From Oscillospiraceae bacterium (GTDB lineage: Bacteria > Bacillota_A > Clostridia > Oscillospirales > Oscillospiraceae): a DNA stretch of 64,000 nucleotides. The stretch spans positions 15,144 through 79,143 of the forward strand of contig CADADE010000012.1 in NCBI GenBank assembly GCA_902786615.1, in the 5' to 3' direction. Every line of letters begins with the position of its first letter. Within the stretch, counting starts at the first letter, position 1. The translations under genes and the position numbers were made by a program. Below, piece by piece: positions 43,333 to 51,686 of this stretch. The notes under the pieces were generated by a model that was given only the letters and a program-made list of their open reading frames with translations, ran no database searches and was not told the DNA's origin.

Positions 43333-44319
43333 TCACCGCTCCGTCATAAGTATTGCGTGTGTTGACACGTAATCCCCATGATACCCGCGGCTTTGTAAAA
43401 ACGCTGTCGAAAAATGGAGGGCGGCTGCAAAATCCGGTTCGCGCTCCCAGAGAATGCGCAGCGCCCCCTCCCAGCGCCTGAACCAGGTGATCTGGCGCTT
43501 GGCGTAGCGGCGGCTCCCCTGACGGATGAGCTCCAGGGCCTCGTCCCGGGTGATCTCTCCCCGCAGGGCCAGCACCGCCTCCTTGTAGCCGATGGCCTGC
43601 ATCGCGGTGCAGTCGGCGGAAAGTCCCGAGGCGAGCAGCCTCTCCACCTCGTCAAAAAGTCCGTCCTCGGCCATTTTGGTCACGCGCCGGTCGATGCGCG
43701 CATAGAGATCGGCGCGGTCCTTAAAATCCAGGACGATGCGCGCCGCGTCGTAGCGCGGGGGGCGGCGGCGCGTCTCCTCGTCGTGCGCGGTGGCGGTCTT
43801 TCCCGTGAGGCGGTAAATCTCGATCGCGCGCACGATGCGCCGCCTGTCCCCGGCATTTAATTTCGCGGCCCGCTCGGGATCGAAGGCGGCGAGCCGCTCC
43901 AGCATCGCCTCCCCGCCGAGAGCGTCAAACTCCGCCTCCAGCGCCGTGCGGAGGCCCCTGCCCTCCTCGTTGTCCGCAAAGTCCCGCCCCGCGATGAGCG
44001 AGTCGATATATAGCCCCGTCCCGCCCACGAGGATGGGCGTTTTGCCGCGGGCGAGAATCTCGTCGCAGACGTGCCCGGCCTCGTCCACATAGCGGGCGAC
44101 GGAGTAAGCCTCCGCCGGGTCTGCAACGTCCAGCATGTGGTGGACGGCCTCGGCCTGCTCTTCCCGGGTGGCCTTGGCGGTGCCCACGTCCATGCCCCGG
44201 TAGAGCTGCATGGAGTCGGCGGAGACGATCTCGCCGTTACAGCGTTTGGCAAGCTCGATGCCGAGCTTCGTCTTTCCCGAGGCGGTCGGCCCCGCGACGA
44301 CGATGATTTTGTTATTCAT
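43333..44319 (-). CDS. miaA: tRNA dimethylallyltransferase MiaA
   Basis: 328-residue enzyme adding the isopentenyl group to A37 of tRNAs reading U-starting codons. The P-loop is GPTASGKTKLGIELA, followed by DSMQLYRGMDVGTAKAT, LVGGTGLYIDSLI and RRIVRAIEIYRLTGK; the tRNA-binding part includes AMQAIGYKE and the RYAKRQITWFRR signature. It overlaps the mutL stop by 4 bases (ATGA). MiaB, which thiomethylates the same base, is encoded at 46507 on the other strand. Confidence 0.96.
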   Translation of the reverse strand: MNNKIIVVAGPTASGKTKLGIELAKRCNGEIVSADSMQLYRGMDVGTAKATREEQAEAVHHMLDVADPAEAYSVARYVDEAGHVCDEILARGKTPILVGGTGLYIDSLIAGRDFADNEEGRGLRTALEAEFDALGGEAMLERLAAFDPERAAKLNAGDRRRIVRAIEIYRLTGKTATAHDEETRRRPPRYDAARIVLDFKDRADLYARIDRRVTKMAEDGLFDEVERLLASGLSADCTAMQAIGYKEAVLALRGEITRDEALELIRQGSRRYAKRQITWFRRWEGALRILWEREPDFAAALHFSTAFLQSRGYHGDYVSTHAILMTER

Positions 44320-46214
44320 ACGATTCTCTTAAATAATTTGTCCAAGTCCCGCCTGGTGAGCACCGCGGAGACGGGGCGGCCGTGGGGGCAGTACTTGACT
44401 CTGCCGGAGAGAACCGCCCTGACAATGCGCTCCAGCTCCTGGCGGTCGGTGTTGTAGCCCGCCTTGATGGCGGCCTTGCAGGCCACCGTGTGCAGGATCT
44501 CGTCCCGCGCGGCTTTGGGATCCGGGGCCTTGCCGCCTTTGAGCGTTTCAAGGATTTCCTCCACGGCGGCGCGGGCGTCCGACGGCTCCATGTCCGCCGG
44601 GACGGCCCGGAGGATATAGTCGTCCTCGCCGTAGGCCTCGATCTCAAAGCCGAGCTCGGATAGTAATTCGCCGTTTTCCTCCAAAAGCTCCCGCTCCTCC
44701 CCGCCGAGGCGGAGCGTCACACTCTCGAGCAGGGTCTGCGCCATGACAGAACGCTCCTGCTGCTTGAGGCGGTCAAAAATCATGCGCTCATGGGCGGCGT
44801 GCTTGTCGATAAGCAGCAGCTCGCCCCCGGTCTCCACCAGAATGTAGAGCTTCAGGGCCTCCCCCAGCAATTTGTAGTCCGGGAGCGCCTCATTTTCAAC
44901 ACTTTGAACAGAGTTTTCCACAGTTTGAACAGATCGCTCCGGCCGGTCGCGCTCGATTTTTGTCGAATCCGGCATCTTGACAGGGCTGAGATCCAGCCGC
45001 GTCTGATAGGGCTGCTCATAGCTGCGCAGAACCGGCGCCGTTTCCTCGCGCCGGGGCGCGGGGGCGGGCTTCACGCCGGTTTTCTGGGCGCGGAAGGTCT
45101 CCGCCGTCATGCTGCGGTAGAAATCGGGGCGCGCTGCGGGCCTCGCCGCCGGTGTGGGCGCGGGCGTATAGGACTTCGCGGGAGCAGGCGCGCGCGTTTC
45201 CGGCGCGGGTGCAAGCCCCGTGCGGTCCTCCTTCGTGAGCGCCGCGAGGGCGGCGTGGTAGACAAGGTCGAAGACCCGCTTCTCCTGCGAAAACTTCACC
45301 TCGGTCTTCGCGGGGTGGACGTTCACATCGACGGCGGCGTTGGAGAGCTTCAGATAGACCACGCAGGCCGGATAGCGCCCGGTGAGCAGCGTGTTTTTAT
45401 ACGCCTGCTCCACCGCCGACTGCAAAAGGGCCGAGCGGATATAGCGCCCGTTGCAGTAGAAAAACTGCATGGCCCGGTTGCCCCTGCCCGCCGCGGGGGA
45501 GGACACAAAGCCGGAGACGGACATGTCCCCGTCCTCGAGCGCGATCGGCAGCAGGTCCTTTGCCGTGTCCCTGCCCAAGAGGGCGTAGACGCAGGACGCG
45601 GCCTTCCCGTCGCCGGGGGAGAAAAACTCCTCCTTCCCGTCGCGCAGGAGCCGCACGGACACCTCGGGCCGCCCCAGGGCGCAGCGCAGGGCGGTCTGCA
45701 CACAGGCGGAGGCCTCCGCCCGGTCGGATTTGAGAAACTTGAGGCGGGCCGGCGTGTTGAAGAAAAGCGAGCGCACCTGCATCACGGTGCCCGCGGGGCA
45801 GCCCGTCTCGCCCATGTCCTGAATATCCCCGGCAGAGAGCGTGACGCGCGTGCCGGTCCCGTCTCCGGGGCGGCGGGTCGTGAGCTCCACCTCGCTCACG
45901 GCGGAGATGGCGGCCAGCGCCTCGCCGCGAAAGCCCATGGTGCCGATGGCCTCGAGTCCCGCTTCGTCGTGCAGCTTCGAGGTCGCGTGGCGCAGGAAGG
46001 CGACGCCCGCGTCCTCCGGGGCCATGCCCTTCCCGTCGTCCTGCACGCGGATATAAGTGGCCCCGCCGTCGCGCAGCTCCACGGTCACGCTGTGCGCGCC
46101 CGCGTCAAAGGCGTTTTCCATCAGCTCCTTGATGACGGAGGCGGGGCGCTCCACCACCTCGCCCGCGGCGATCATATCCGCCACATGCGGGGAGAGAATG
46201 TTGATTTCGGACAT
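44316..46214 (-). CDS. mutL: DNA mismatch repair protein MutL
   Basis: 632-residue mismatch-repair ATPase. The GHKL domain has ENAFDAGAHSVTVELRDGG, VQDDGKGMAPEDAG and TMGFRGEALAAISAVS; a long Pro/Ala-rich linker (about residues 330-430) joins it to the C-terminal dimerisation and endonuclease domain. The endonuclease metal motif DQHA(x2)E(x4)E appears as DKHAAHERMIFD, with Lys for Gln and a final Asp for Glu, and the later CPHGRPVSA motif is intact. Bacteria without MutH use this nicking activity. It is first in the mutL-miaA-hfq unit and is divergent from miaB-mutS. Confidence 0.96.
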   Translation of the reverse strand: MSEINILSPHVADMIAAGEVVERPASVIKELMENAFDAGAHSVTVELRDGGATYIRVQDDGKGMAPEDAGVAFLRHATSKLHDEAGLEAIGTMGFRGEALAAISAVSEVELTTRRPGDGTGTRVTLSAGDIQDMGETGCPAGTVMQVRSLFFNTPARLKFLKSDRAEASACVQTALRCALGRPEVSVRLLRDGKEEFFSPGDGKAASCVYALLGRDTAKDLLPIALEDGDMSVSGFVSSPAAGRGNRAMQFFYCNGRYIRSALLQSAVEQAYKNTLLTGRYPACVVYLKLSNAAVDVNVHPAKTEVKFSQEKRVFDLVYHAALAALTKEDRTGLAPAPETRAPAPAKSYTPAPTPAARPAARPDFYRSMTAETFRAQKTGVKPAPAPRREETAPVLRSYEQPYQTRLDLSPVKMPDSTKIERDRPERSVQTVENSVQSVENEALPDYKLLGEALKLYILVETGGELLLIDKHAAHERMIFDRLKQQERSVMAQTLLESVTLRLGGEERELLEENGELLSELGFEIEAYGEDDYILRAVPADMEPSDARAAVEEILETLKGGKAPDPKAARDEILHTVACKAAIKAGYNTDRQELERIVRAVLSGRVKYCPHGRPVSAVLTRRDLDKLFKRIV

Positions 46215-46232
46215 TGAATCACCTTCCTTATC

Positions 46233-46385
46233 AGCTCCCTTTGTGAAAGAGAGCTGTCACCGGTGCGCTCACTGGTGACTGAGGGATCGACCGTCCTGCG
46301 CGAAGCTTTGACAGAACCGGGCGAAAGACGGGGCATTCGATCCCTCCGGCCCGTTCGGGCCACCTCCCTTTTTCCAAAGGGAGGT
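46233..46385. repeat. Symmetric multi-hairpin intergenic element, copy 3
   Basis: 153-base element between mutL and miaB. Ends are AGCTCCCTTT and CTTTTTCCAAAGGGAGGT; inner stems are CACCGGTG-like and GGCCCGTTCGGGCC; the centre halves GAGGGATCGA and TCGATCCCTC are separated by a longer spacer than in other copies. The remaining 120 bases to miaB hold a promoter and ribosome binding site. Confidence 0.8.
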
Positions 46386-46415
46386 CAATGTTTATTTTAT
46401 TATACAGGTTTTCAG

Positions 46416-46444
46416 TTGAAACTTCTATAGTCTATATGTTAAAA
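46416..46444 (+). promoter_or_regulatory. Probable promoter of miaB-mutS
   Basis: TTGAAA (46416-46421), 17-base spacer, TTAAAA (46439-46444), or TAAAAT one base further along. AAGGAG precedes the miaB ATG. The region is AT-rich, unlike its surroundings. Confidence 0.55.
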
Positions 46445-46506
46445 TAAAATGCTGAGGCATTTGATGATATTGGATTTTATGAGCAGAAAAACAAGGAGAA
46501 CCCCCC

Positions 46507-47919
46507 ATGCCGATCGAGAGAAAAGTCATTGACAGTGAAAAAATAGAAGCCCAGCGGGCAATCTGCGCCGAAATCTTCGAGCGCGTCACCGCGGACGGGC
46601 AGAGGCCGCTTGCCATGGTGGACACCTACGGCTGCCAGCAGAACGAGGCCGACAGTGAAAAAATACGCGGCTACCTTGCCGAGATGGGCTACGGCTTTAC
46701 GATGGACGAGTTTCAGGCGGACGTGGTGGTCATCAACACCTGCGCCGTGCGCGAGCATGCCGAGATGCGCGTGCTCGGAAACGTCGGCGCGCTGACCCAC
46801 GCAAAAAAGGCCCGCCCGGGGCAGATCGTCGCGGTCTGCGGCTGCATGGTGCAGCAGGAGCATATGGCCGACAAAATCAAGCACTCCTACCCCGTGGTGG
46901 ATCTGGTCTTCGGCCCGCACGAGCTCTGGCGCTTTCCGGAGCTTCTCAGAGCGGTGATGGAAAAGCACAGGCGCGTCTTCGCCATCGACAAAACTGAGGC
47001 CGTGGCCGAGGGCATCCCCCTGCGGCGCGACGGGAAGGTCAAGGCGTGGCTTTCCATCATGTATGGCTGCAACAACTTCTGCACCTACTGCATCGTGCCC
47101 TATGTGCGCGGGCGCGAGAGATCCCGCCGCCCCGAGGACGTGGTGGCGGAGGCGCGGCAGCTTGTCGCGGCGGGCTATAAGGACATCACGCTTCTCGGCC
47201 AGAACGTCAATTCCTACGGCAAGGATCTCGACTGCGGGGTGGACTTTGCCGATCTCATCCGACAGATCAACGACATCCCCGGCGACTTTCTCATCCGCTT
47301 TATGACGAGCCACCCAAAGGACGCCACCGAAAAGCTCTTTAAGACCATGGCGGAGTGCAAAAAATGCGCCCACCATATCCATCTGCCCGTGCAGTCCGGC
47401 AGCGACCGCGTCCTCAAGCGCATGAACCGCCACTATGACCGGGCGAAGTACCTCGAGGAAGTGGCCGTCGCGCGCCGTTATATGCCCGATCTTGTCATCA
47501 CCACCGACATCATCGTGGGCTTTCCCGACGAGACGGAGGAGGACTTTGCCGAGACGCTGTCGCTCTGCGAGGAGGTCCGCTTCGACGCCATGTTCACCTT
47601 CATCTATTCCAAGCGCGTCGGCACCCCGGCGGCGACCATGCCCGACCCCTACACCAGGGAGCAGAAGCAGGTACACTTTGATCAGTTGACCGAGCTTGCC
47701 AATCGCATCTCCGGCGAAAAGCACAGGGAGTACGAGGGCAGGATCGTCCGCGTCCTCGTCGACGGCGAGACGGGCCGGGAGGAATACAACCTCTCCTCCC
47801 GCACAAACGGCGGGCGGCTTGTTCACCTGCGCGGCGACAAGAGCCTGATCGGGCAGTTCATCGACGTGAAGATCACCGCGAGTAACACCTGGGCGCTGTA
47901 CGGGGAAGTCCAGGAATAA
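46507..47919 (+). CDS. miaB: tRNA-2-methylthio-N6-dimethylallyladenosine synthase MiaB
   Basis: 470-residue radical-SAM methylthiotransferase acting on i6A37 made by MiaA. The N-terminal UPF0004 domain carries three cluster cysteines (DTYGCQQNEADSEKIRG, NTCAVREHAE, AVCGCMVQQEH), the radical-SAM motif is MYGCNNFCTYCIVPYVRGRE, and a C-terminal TRAM domain ends the protein. Spacing and length are typical. An AT-rich promoter region lies upstream. mutS follows after 57 bases, with a solo hairpin of the repeat family in the gap. Confidence 0.96.
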   Translation: MPIERKVIDSEKIEAQRAICAEIFERVTADGQRPLAMVDTYGCQQNEADSEKIRGYLAEMGYGFTMDEFQADVVVINTCAVREHAEMRVLGNVGALTHAKKARPGQIVAVCGCMVQQEHMADKIKHSYPVVDLVFGPHELWRFPELLRAVMEKHRRVFAIDKTEAVAEGIPLRRDGKVKAWLSIMYGCNNFCTYCIVPYVRGRERSRRPEDVVAEARQLVAAGYKDITLLGQNVNSYGKDLDCGVDFADLIRQINDIPGDFLIRFMTSHPKDATEKLFKTMAECKKCAHHIHLPVQSGSDRVLKRMNRHYDRAKYLEEVAVARRYMPDLVITTDIIVGFPDETEEDFAETLSLCEEVRFDAMFTFIYSKRVGTPAATMPDPYTREQKQVHFDQLTELANRISGEKHREYEGRIVRVLVDGETGREEYNLSSRTNGGRLVHLRGDKSLIGQFIDVKITASNTWALYGEVQE

Positions 47920-47928
47920 ACGCACACG

Positions 47929-47950
47929 CCTCCTTTTTCAAAAGGGAGGT
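47929..47950. repeat. Solo hairpin of the dispersed repeat family, miaB-mutS gap
   Basis: CCTCCTTTTTCAAAAGGGAGG, an imperfect stem like the outer hairpins of the full elements. It is too close to the mutS ribosome binding site (AGAGGAAA) to be a strong terminator. Confidence 0.6.
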
Positions 47951-47976
47951 AAATCCAACAGAAAGAGGAAACCACT

Positions 47977-50580
47977 ATGCCCGAATTGACTCCCATGAAG
48001 CGGCAGTATCAGGAGATCAAGCAGCAGTACTCGGACTGCCTGCTCTTCTTCCGCCTCGGGGATTTTTATGAGATGTTCGACGAGGACGCGAAGACCGCCT
48101 CGCGCGAGCTGGATCTCACCCTCACCACGCGGGATCGGAACGTGGAGGACCCGGACGAGCGCACCCCCATGTGCGGCGTGCCCTACCACAGCGCCGAGGC
48201 CTATATCGCCCGCCTCATCGCCAAGGGCTACAAGGTCGCCATCTGCGAGCAGACCGAGGATCCGGCGCTTGCCAAGGGACTCGTCAAGCGGGACGTGATC
48301 CGCATCATCACCCCCGGCACCGTGACGGAGAGCTCCATGCTCGAGGAGGGAAAGTCCAACTACCTCGCCGCCGTGTACCTCGCGGGGCGCGAGGGGGGCG
48401 TCGCCTTCTGCGACGTGTCCACGGGCGAATTCTGCTGCGCCGCCTTTGAAAACGACGCGGTGTCGCATCTCATCAACGAGCTCGGCCGCTTCTCCCCGCG
48501 CGAGGCGCTTTTGTCCCCCGGCGCGAAGGAGCAGCGGGAGATCTGGGACTTCGTGACCAAAAAGCTCGCCGCCATGCCCGAGGAGGGCGGCGACAGCTTT
48601 GAATACATGCCCGCCGCTGCGCGCGTGTGCGAGCGCTTCGGCTTTTCGGACATTGACGCGGCGGGTCTCGGCGATCAGCCGGGGGCGGTCTGCGCCGCTG
48701 GGGCGCTGCTCGAGTACATCCAGCGCACGCAGAAATTCGACCTCAGCCACATCCGCCGCCTCGACGTGTTCTTCGGCGGGCGCTTCATGGAGCTCGACTA
48801 CGTGACGCGGCGCAATCTGGAGCTCACGGAATCGCTGCGCAGCGGGGAGAAAAAGGGCAGCCTTCTCTGGGTGCTCGACCGTACGAGAACGCCCATGGGC
48901 GGCAGGCTCCTGCGCGCCTGGGTGGAGCGGCCCCTGCTCTCCGCCGTGGCGATCCGCCGCCGCCTTAACGCGGTAGCAGAGCTCACAAAGGACAACGTAA
49001 AGCGCGCGGAGCTGCGCGAGACGCTGCGCGGCATCGGGGACATGCAGCGCCTCGTGGGCCGCGCCGTCTACGGCACGGCGGGCGGGCGCGATCTGCGCGC
49101 CCTGGCTCTCTCCGCCGCCGCCCTGCCGCAGATCAAGACGCTGCTGCAGGATTTCAAATGCCTTGAGCTCAGGGACATCGGCGCGATGGACGCGCTGGAG
49201 GATCTGCGCTTTGAGATCGACCGCGCCATCTGCGACGAGCCGCCCTTCTCCGTGCGCGAGGGCGGCATCCTCCGCCCCGGCTACTCCGAGGAGGTGGACA
49301 AGCTCCGCAATGTGCGCGACAACGGGGCGAAGCTGGTGCAGGAGCTGGAGGCCCGGGAGCGGGAGCGCACCGGCATCAAAAAGCTGAAGGTCGGCTACAA
49401 CAAGGTCTTCGGCTATTATATCGACGTGCCGAAGTCCGCGGGGCTCGAAAACGTGCCGGAGGACTATATCCGCAAGCAAACCTTGGTCTCCAACGAGCGC
49501 TACTTCACCCAGGAGCTCAAGGAGCTGGAAAACACCCTGCTCACCGCGAAGGACCGCATCAACGACCTCGAATACCGCTACTTCTGCGAGGTGCGCGACA
49601 GCGTCGCGGCAAAGGTGGACCGGGTGCAGGCCGCCGCCGACGCGGTGGCACGGCTCGACGCCCTCTGCTCTCTCGCGGAGGTCGCCGTGAGAAACAACTA
49701 CACCTGCCCCGAAATCGACACCTCCCGCACCCTGCACATTGTCCAGGGCCGCCATCCCGTGGTGGAGCAGAGCATGAAGGACGTGCTTTTTGTCCCGAAC
49801 GACACCTTCCTGAACGATCAGGACGACCGCGTCGCCATCGTGACGGGCCCCAACATGGCGGGCAAATCCACCTATATGCGCCAGACGGCCCTGATCGTAC
49901 TGATGGCGCAGATGGGCTCCTTCGTCCCGGCAAAGTCTGCCCTCGTCGGCATCGTGGACCGGGTCTTCACGCGCATCGGCGCGTCGGACGATCTGGCCTC
50001 CGGCCAGTCCACCTTCATGGTGGAGATGAGCGAGACAGCCGCCATCCTAAAGCACGCCACGGCCCAGTCGCTGCTGATCCTCGACGAGATCGGGCGCGGC
50101 ACCTCCACCTTTGACGGCATGGCGATCGCGAGAGCCGTGCTGGAATTCTGCGCGGACAAGCGCAGGCTTGGGGCCAAGACCATGTTCGCCACCCACTATC
50201 ATGAGCTCTCCGCCCTCGAGGGGGAGCTTCAGGGCGTGCGCAACTATAACATCACCGCCAAAAAGCAGGGGGGAGACCTGGTCTTTCTCCGCAAAATCGT
50301 CCCCGGCGCCGCCGACGACAGCTACGGCATCGAGGTGGCAAAGCTCGCCGGCCTGCCGGACAGCCTCATCACCAAGGCCAAGGGCTATCTCAAGGAGCTG
50401 GAGAGCGAGGGGCCCGTCGCCGTCCTGCCCGCCGCGCGCGCGGAATCCGGGCAGATGAGCCTTGCCGACGTCGGCAGCGACGAGGTGCGGCGCATCCTGC
50501 AGGACACGGATCTCAACACCCTCACGCCCATCGAGGCCATGAATCTGCTCTACTCCCTGCAGAAGAAAGCGAGGGCGTGA
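47977..50580 (+). CDS. mutS: DNA mismatch repair protein MutS
   Basis: 867-residue mismatch-recognition ATPase. The N-terminal mismatch-binding motif is FFRLGDFYEMFDEDA (the F-x-E motif), followed by the connector, core and clamp domains and the ATPase: Walker A GPNMAGKSTYMRQ, Walker B LLILDEIGRGTSTFDG and the ATHYHELS switch. This is the MutS1 type, so it works with the MutL encoded at 44316. The C-terminal helix-turn-helix tail for tetramers is present. It ends by overlapping the next start in TGATG. Confidence 0.97.
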   Translation: MPELTPMKRQYQEIKQQYSDCLLFFRLGDFYEMFDEDAKTASRELDLTLTTRDRNVEDPDERTPMCGVPYHSAEAYIARLIAKGYKVAICEQTEDPALAKGLVKRDVIRIITPGTVTESSMLEEGKSNYLAAVYLAGREGGVAFCDVSTGEFCCAAFENDAVSHLINELGRFSPREALLSPGAKEQREIWDFVTKKLAAMPEEGGDSFEYMPAAARVCERFGFSDIDAAGLGDQPGAVCAAGALLEYIQRTQKFDLSHIRRLDVFFGGRFMELDYVTRRNLELTESLRSGEKKGSLLWVLDRTRTPMGGRLLRAWVERPLLSAVAIRRRLNAVAELTKDNVKRAELRETLRGIGDMQRLVGRAVYGTAGGRDLRALALSAAALPQIKTLLQDFKCLELRDIGAMDALEDLRFEIDRAICDEPPFSVREGGILRPGYSEEVDKLRNVRDNGAKLVQELEARERERTGIKKLKVGYNKVFGYYIDVPKSAGLENVPEDYIRKQTLVSNERYFTQELKELENTLLTAKDRINDLEYRYFCEVRDSVAAKVDRVQAAADAVARLDALCSLAEVAVRNNYTCPEIDTSRTLHIVQGRHPVVEQSMKDVLFVPNDTFLNDQDDRVAIVTGPNMAGKSTYMRQTALIVLMAQMGSFVPAKSALVGIVDRVFTRIGASDDLASGQSTFMVEMSETAAILKHATAQSLLILDEIGRGTSTFDGMAIARAVLEFCADKRRLGAKTMFATHYHELSALEGELQGVRNYNITAKKQGGDLVFLRKIVPGAADDSYGIEVAKLAGLPDSLITKAKGYLKELESEGPVAVLPAARAESGQMSLADVGSDEVRRILQDTDLNTLTPIEAMNLLYSLQKKARA

Positions 50581-51284
50581 TGGAAGCTGAAAAAATCTGG
50601 CCGCGGCCGTTTACCAGCGCCCTGAAAAAGTTCGAGGCGATCCTGGTGCTGGGCTATCTGCCGATTCATCTGCTGCTTTTGCAGTTCGGCTTCGGCCTGC
50701 TCGCCGAGAAGGAGCTTGTGCCGCTTCCCATGGCGGATCTGCTGTATTATCTCACGGGCTTCGTGTTCATGGTGCTTGCCGCCTTCCGCTTTCTGCGAAA
50801 GGATTTCGACGCATTCATCGACGCGCCCTTCCCCTGCGTCCGGGAGATCCTGCGCTCCTATCTCCTGATGCTCTGCTTCAACTTCCTGCTGGGGCTCTTG
50901 TTCCTGCTGCTGCCGGAGGCGGAAAACCCCAACAACGCCGCCGTCATGGAGACGGCGGCGCTGGACATGCGCGCTGTGAAGGCGGCGGTCATCTTTCTCG
51001 CCCCGGTGGTGGAGGAGATGATGTTCCGCGCGGGGATCTTCGGCCTGCTGCGGCGAAAAAACCGCGTCGCAGCCTATCTCGTCTCGGCCTTGTGCTTCTC
51101 GCTCTACCATGTGGCGCCCTACGCCGTGCTCGACCCTATGAACTGGGCCTTTCTGCTCCAGTACATCCCGGCGTCCCTGCTGCTGGCGCGCTGCTATGAG
51201 CGCTGCAATTCCATCTGGGGCAGCATCTTTTTCCACATGCTCATCAACGCCGTCTCCTTCAGCGCCCTGAGCGTGCTGGGATAA
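50580..51284 (+). CDS. CPBP-family intramembrane metalloprotease
   Basis: 234-residue membrane protein with about six to seven helices and the CPBP/Abi (CAAX protease-like) motifs: EEMMFRAGIFGLL (the EExxxR motif), LYHVAPYAVL, and FFHMLINAVSF, which together hold the zinc. Bacterial members act in signal-peptide processing, bacteriocin immunity or anti-sigma cleavage; no target gene is visible here. The ATG at 50580 shares a base with the mutS stop (TGATG), so it is translationally coupled to mutS, an unexpected partner. The toxin module terminator follows at 51303. Confidence 0.88.
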   Translation: MEAEKIWPRPFTSALKKFEAILVLGYLPIHLLLLQFGFGLLAEKELVPLPMADLLYYLTGFVFMVLAAFRFLRKDFDAFIDAPFPCVREILRSYLLMLCFNFLLGLLFLLLPEAENPNNAAVMETAALDMRAVKAAVIFLAPVVEEMMFRAGIFGLLRRKNRVAAYLVSALCFSLYHVAPYAVLDPMNWAFLLQYIPASLLLARCYERCNSIWGSIFFHMLINAVSFSALSVLG

Positions 51285-51302
51285 GCCGCACAAATCCGGG
51301 CA

Positions 51303-51328
51303 GCAAAAATGCCCGGAGCATTCCGGGC
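51303..51328 (-). terminator. Terminator of the type I toxin mRNA
   Basis: GCCCGGA (51311-51317), loop GCAT, TCCGGGC (51322-51328). Read on the - strand it is followed by ATTTTTGC, giving the 3' end of the toxin transcript about 150 bases past the toxin stop. Confidence 0.7.
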
Positions 51329-51337
51329 AAACAGCGC

Positions 51338-51367
51338 TTGACAAGAAAACGGGGAAGGCGATATAAT
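51338..51367 (+). promoter_or_regulatory. Promoter of the antisense antitoxin RNA
   Basis: Consensus TTGACA (51338-51343), 18-base spacer, TATAAT (51362-51367). There is no open reading frame downstream on this strand before a terminator. Confidence 0.8.
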
Positions 51368-51373
51368 AGAAAC

Positions 51374-51467
51374 ATAAAAAGGTGCTGCCGGTAAACGGCT
51401 CAGCCCCTCAGTATTGGCAAAGTAATCGCCGTGACTGTGGAAGGTGAACGGCGGTTACTTCTTTTTT
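51374..51467 (+). ncRNA. Antisense RNA antitoxin of the type I module
   Basis: Predicted RNA of about 95 bases from the promoter at 51338 to an intrinsic terminator: stem AGTAATCGCCGT (51421-51432) with ACGGCGGTTACT (51448-51459, one G-U), then TCTTTTTTG. It lies wholly within the 3' part of the opposite-strand toxin mRNA and reaches the toxin stop codon. It encodes nothing. The layout matches convergent type I systems such as txpA-RatA and bsrG-SR4. Confidence 0.7.
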
Positions 51468-51547
51468 GCCTGCATGACCAGGCCGATGATACCGATAATC
51501 ACCATGCAGAACTGAAACAGCTCCGATAATGTAATCTGCATACGCAT
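51455..51547 (-). CDS. Small hydrophobic type I toxin (holin-like)
   Basis: 30-residue peptide beginning MRMQITLSELFQ, with one membrane helix (FCMVIIGIIGLVM) and a basic tail QAKKK. Size, single helix and Lys-rich end match the holin-like type I toxins of Firmicutes, which damage the membrane when overproduced. The start is ATG at 51547 or 51541. The ribosome binding site GGAGGGG is paired with CCCCTCC in a hairpin (about 51549-51566), which would hold back translation until the mRNA refolds. It has its own promoter at 51632 and a long 3' untranslated region facing the antisense RNA. This annotation is inferred from architecture. Confidence 0.75.
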   Translation of the reverse strand: MRMQITLSELFQFCMVIIGIIGLVMQAKKK

Positions 51548-51631
51548 CACCCCTCCTTTCGGAGGGGCAGAAGTCACCCCTCCGGGAATGGAGGAGCTTC
51601 ACCGCCTACCGTTGTGGCAGCACCCGAGCTG

Positions 51632-51660
51632 ATTATACGGATTTCCCGCTGCTTCGTCAA
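51632..51660 (-). promoter_or_regulatory. Promoter of the type I toxin mRNA
   Basis: On the - strand, TTGACG (51655-51660), 17-base spacer, TATAAT (51632-51637). The leader to the toxin ATG is about 80 bases and holds two CACCCCTCC-type segments that can pair with the ribosome binding site. Confidence 0.8.
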
Positions 51661-51686
51661 GCGCTGATAAAAAGAAAGGAGCGACC

